DNA of 64,000 nucleotides. Origin: Algoriphagus aquaeductus (lineage in GTDB: Bacteria > Bacteroidota > Bacteroidia > Cytophagales > Cyclobacteriaceae). Made by a program: the position numbers and the translations under genes. Below the pieces are notes generated by a model, which saw nothing but the letters and a program-made list of their open reading frames with translations, searched no databases and was not told where the DNA came from. Shown here piece after piece: positions 61,786 through 64,000 of the stretch; positions within the stretch are counted from its first letter, which is position 1; every line of letters begins with the position of its first letter. The DNA lies in assembly GCF_003253485.1 (NCBI RefSeq), contig NZ_QKTX01000011.1, positions 1 through 64,000 on the forward strand, given 5' to 3'.

Positions 61786-62154
61786 ATGCTGAATCTTGGG
61801 GAGATTGTCCAAACGGTAAAGAGTATCGTAGAGACAAGGATAGGAATCATAAAAAATGAAATTCAGGATGAATTTGTCAACGTCCTGTCCAGATTGATTT
61901 TGTTAGTCATTCTTGGTTCATTGGTACTCTTGGTCTTCCTGTTTTTGTCCCTTTCTTTGGCGTTTTTTATTAGTCAGGTGACTCAAAGTCCCTACTTGGG
62001 ATTCTTGATCGTAGCCTTGATGTATCTCTTGATTGTCTTGATTTTGTATCTGACCAGGGATTCACATGGGGTGCAGGAACAAATCAATTCCACTTTGAAA
62101 AATTTTATTTTCCGAGCAAACAGCCAAAAAGAAGAAGATGAAGCAGGATCTTGA
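61786..62154 (+). CDS. Holin-like membrane protein (YqjE/DUF1469 type)
   Basis: 122 residues with two adjacent transmembrane helices (about residues 38-62 and 72-92) and charged, amphipathic ends. It matches the phage holin superfamily III shape, but it is a chromosomal protein and no phage genes adjoin. In other bacteria related YqjE proteins are inner-membrane and stress-linked. It overlaps the next gene by 17 nt. Confidence 0.8.
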   Translation: MLNLGEIVQTVKSIVETRIGIIKNEIQDEFVNVLSRLILLVILGSLVLLVFLFLSLSLAFFISQVTQSPYLGFLIVALMYLLIVLILYLTRDSHGVQEQINSTLKNFIFRANSQKEEDEAGS

Positions 62155-62518
62155 AAAAAAATCAGAAGAGTTGGAGCAGACTTTAGCCAAGCAATTGGAA
62201 ATGTTGAAAAAAGATTCTGAAGATTGGCTGAAAGTAGGTGCTGTTTTGGCTGTAGGTGCTTTGCTTACCTATGGTGTGGTAAAAGCCACCCGTAAAAAGA
62301 AGGTGAAAAATACCCAAAAAGCCATGGAAGTTTTGGAAAAAGAGGGGCTGCTGGATGATGAGATTAAAAAAAGACTCTCCAAACCGAAAAGTTCTTCCAT
62401 TTGGCCTAGTTTGACTCAGCGCTTGCTAATCTTGGGATTTGCTTTGGCAAAAGACAAGATTTTGGCGCAGCTTTTTTCAGATAATACTGAATCAGGGGCA
62501 GTTGAAAAAGATCAGTAA
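62138..62518 (+). CDS. Single-helix membrane protein with coiled coil
   Basis: 126 residues. An acidic-basic coiled coil (residues 1-30, LEKKSEELEQTLAKQLEML) precedes a short helix (about 32-48, GAVLAVGALLTYGVVKA) and a basic stretch KATRKKKVKNTQK. A second hydrophobic stretch occurs near residues 90-105. It resembles YqjD-type proteins, which associate ribosomes with the membrane, but only in outline. It overlaps both neighbours in frame shifts of 17 nt, so all three should be coupled. Confidence 0.7.
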   Translation: MKQDLEKKSEELEQTLAKQLEMLKKDSEDWLKVGAVLAVGALLTYGVVKATRKKKVKNTQKAMEVLEKEGLLDDEIKKRLSKPKSSSIWPSLTQRLLILGFALAKDKILAQLFSDNTESGAVEKDQ

Positions 62519-63257
62519 ACTCCTTAAAATCCTCTCAAAATCCGGAAGAAAGGGCATCGCGTGGTTGGTTGATCCTGAGAAAGAGCTGGATCCGGCCCGA
62601 TTTGAGTGGATTGGAAATTCAGGATTGGATCTAATACTAGTGGGGGGTAGTGGTGGCAATTCGCAGGAGTTGGAAAGGACTATTTTCACCATCCGTCAAT
62701 TTTCCGGATCCATACCAATTTGTATTTTCCCCGGTTCCGGACTTCAAATTTCCGGATTGGCTGATGGAATACTTTTTTTAAGCCTTATTTCAGGCAAAAA
62801 TCCGGAATATCTCATTTCGCAGCAGGCAGAAGCTGCTCCTCGTTTGGAAAACCTTTCTTTGGAGATTTTACCCACCGGATACCTTTTGGTGAACAACGGA
62901 GAGATTCTCAGTGTCCACAAAGCCAGCAATACTTTACCTGTTTTAAATGCGGAATTGGATCGATTGAAGGCGATTTCTTTGGCAGGAAAGTATCTTGGCT
63001 TAGATTATTTTTATTTGGAAGCGGGAAGCGGTGCAAAGAAACCTGTCTCACCGGAGGCAATTCAGGTTGTCAAAAAATCAGTCAAGAGACCTTTGATCGT
63101 GGGAGGTGGGCTGGACTCCACAGAAAAAGTAAAGCTGGCCTTTGATGCCGGTGCAGATTTGATTGTTTTGGGAAATACCATAGAAAAAGACCCCGGTTTT
63201 TTGGCCGAGGTCTTGAAGGTCAAAATGTGGTACAACCAATTATTGAACATTAATTAA
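62502..63257 (+). CDS. Geranylgeranylglyceryl phosphate synthase-like
   Basis: About 251 residues from a TTG at 62502 with a purine-rich stretch upstream; no ATG fits better, so the start is uncertain. The TIM-barrel marks are WLVDPEKELD near the N terminus, ILVGGSGGN, YLLVNNGEIL, YLEAGSGAKKPVS, LIVGGGLDS and DLIVLGNTIEKD. The enzyme attaches a C20 or longer prenyl chain to glycerol 1-phosphate, giving ether-lipid precursors. It ends convergently with the AraC gene, overlapping by 18 nt. Confidence 0.9.
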   Translation: MKKISKLLKILSKSGRKGIAWLVDPEKELDPARFEWIGNSGLDLILVGGSGGNSQELERTIFTIRQFSGSIPICIFPGSGLQISGLADGILFLSLISGKNPEYLISQQAEAAPRLENLSLEILPTGYLLVNNGEILSVHKASNTLPVLNAELDRLKAISLAGKYLGLDYFYLEAGSGAKKPVSPEAIQVVKKSVKRPLIVGGGLDSTEKVKLAFDAGADLIVLGNTIEKDPGFLAEVLKVKMWYNQLLNIN

Positions 63258-64000
63258 GGATTCCCTTCGTCGCATTTTACCTGCGGGAACACCATACATC
63301 ATCTTAAAACGGCGACAGAAATAAGCGGTGTCTTTGTAGCCCACTTCTTTCCCGATATCCCGAATAGATTTTTTGGTAGTTCTCAAAAGCTCGACCGCGG
63401 CTTCCATTCGCTGGTATTCAATGTAGTCTTGGGGATTGATTCCGGTCAGCATTTTGAAATACTGACCTACATAATCTTCAGACACATTGGCCACTTTGGC
63501 CAAAACCTTGTTGGATAGGTCGCCACCAATATTGGTTTTGATAAAGTTGAACAGGTCAATCAGCCGAGGATCTTTGAAATAGGTGGAATTGGTGGACAGT
63601 TCTTCTGTGAACAGTCTGTTTTTCAGGATATGCCTGAGTAATTCAATGACCAACACTTCCGTTTGTGCCTTTAGGGCTCTTTCTTTTCCCACATTGGTGG
63701 TTTCGAGCTCTTTCATAATGTCCTCCGATAGTGTGGCAATCCGATCGTTGAACCGAATGATAAAAGGAGGAATGTCTAAAGAGTTGAAGAAGTTGACTAC
63801 ATCAAACACTTTGGATTCAAAATGCAAGACCGATATACAGTCTTCCTCTGAAGTCTTGATTTCCTTATAGCTGATGCTTTGAAGGTATTTTCGTTTGGAT
63901 TCGGAAAACTGCTCCAGGCTGATTTCTTGGCGTTTGCTTCCGGCTCCAAAAGTGATTGCTGTCTTTTGACCTTTAGGAAGGAAAAGAACCTCGCCCTCAT
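63240..64000 (-). CDS. AraC family transcriptional regulator (partial, runs off the right edge)
   Basis: At least 253 codons with no start inside the window: the reading frame stays open to the last base, with EGEVLFLPKGQKTAITFGAG near the edge, which looks like a cupin-type sensor domain. The AraC DNA-binding domain is complete at the C terminus: VAKVANVSEDYVGQYFKMLTG and DIGKEVGYKDTAYFCRRFKMMYG, with the two helix-turn-helix units. Domain order and end are sure; the N terminus and ligand are not known. Confidence 0.9.
   Translation of the reverse strand, partial: EGEVLFLPKGQKTAITFGAGSKRQEISLEQFSESKRKYLQSISYKEIKTSEEDCISVLHFESKVFDVVNFFNSLDIPPFIIRFNDRIATLSEDIMKELETTNVGKERALKAQTEVLVIELLRHILKNRLFTEELSTNSTYFKDPRLIDLFNFIKTNIGGDLSNKVLAKVANVSEDYVGQYFKMLTGINPQDYIEYQRMEAAVELLRTTKKSIRDIGKEVGYKDTAYFCRRFKMMYGVPAGKMRRRESLINVQ

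Noticed and set aside
61786..62154. Phage holin as sign of a prophage
   Set aside because: No lysin, structural or replication genes nearby; the shape fits chromosomal YqjE-like proteins.
63797..64000. 67-residue frame at the right edge
   Set aside because: Out of frame with the AraC gene, whose own frame stays open to the edge.

Overview
The window comes from a member of the Bacteroidota, most likely of the order Cytophagales (Cyclobacteriaceae, Algoriphagus-like). The grounds are the many TAnnTTTG-type -7 promoter boxes just ahead of genes, weak or absent Shine-Dalgarno sequences, a TonB-dependent receptor with a carboxypeptidase-like N-terminal domain, DUF2851 and DUF6702 proteins, a fused SecDF, an atpDC pair apart from the other ATP synthase genes, and the rpsU-xerC-hpf order. 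The genus is an inference. No rRNA, tRNA, CRISPR array, prophage or complete insertion sequence was seen.

Layout. 0-6.9 kb: a large exported protein of unknown function, a NIPSNAP protein, and an M1 metallopeptidase / HupE-UreJ / DUF6702 group. 7-10.7 kb: an OmpR-type two-component system and an outer-membrane barrel. 10.7-16.5 kb: glycyl-tRNA synthetase, a small exported protein, a Gfo/Idh/MocA oxidoreductase, and an apparent operon of a small soluble protein, a 7-TM protein, a histidine kinase and a NarL-type regulator. 16.5-22 kb: housekeeping genes (secDF, udk, an ITP/XTP pyrophosphatase, a LOG-family hydrolase). 22-25.2 kb: one minus-strand run of S10 peptidase, MazE-tail-like peptide, DUF433/DUF5615 toxin-antitoxin pair and nitroreductase. 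25.4-32.2 kb: TonB receptor, multidomain GH29 fucosidase, and a Tat-exported GMC dehydrogenase pair. 33-35.4 kb: DoxX, a PLP-dependent dehydratase and a divergent peptide deformylase. 35.5-44.6 kb: ABC-F ATPase, two toxin-antitoxin loci, AlkD, nucleoside phosphorylase, tRNA hydroxylase TrhO, an acyltransferase, DUF2851 and pyrF. 44.7-48.3 kb: a lipid-linked glycosylation group. 48.3-54.1 kb: hpf, xerC, rpsU, atpC, atpD, a C40 peptidase and a persulfide dioxygenase-rhodanese. 54.2-64 kb: a broken PIN toxin locus, a lipoprotein, dipeptidyl peptidase IV, ddl, a second LOG protein, a cysteine-cluster protein, a holin-like membrane pair with a GGGP synthase, and an AraC regulator that runs off the right edge.

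Most of the backbone is ordinary. The most notable accessory signal is a set of four toxin-antitoxin loci within about 32 kb, two of them with visibly damaged toxin genes beside intact antitoxins. One PIN toxin gene is split by a 152-bp non-coding element flanked by an 8-bp duplication, and removing it restores the frame. A second, inverted copy of the element lies at 32.9 kb. The other damaged toxin, RelE-like, has an in-frame stop just before its expected C-terminal tail. Further signals are a DNA repeat shared by 25.2 and 35.4 kb, an intergenic-type repeat translated inside the ABC-F protein, and several genes whose -7 box lies only 4-6 nt from the ATG, which suggests leaderless mRNAs.
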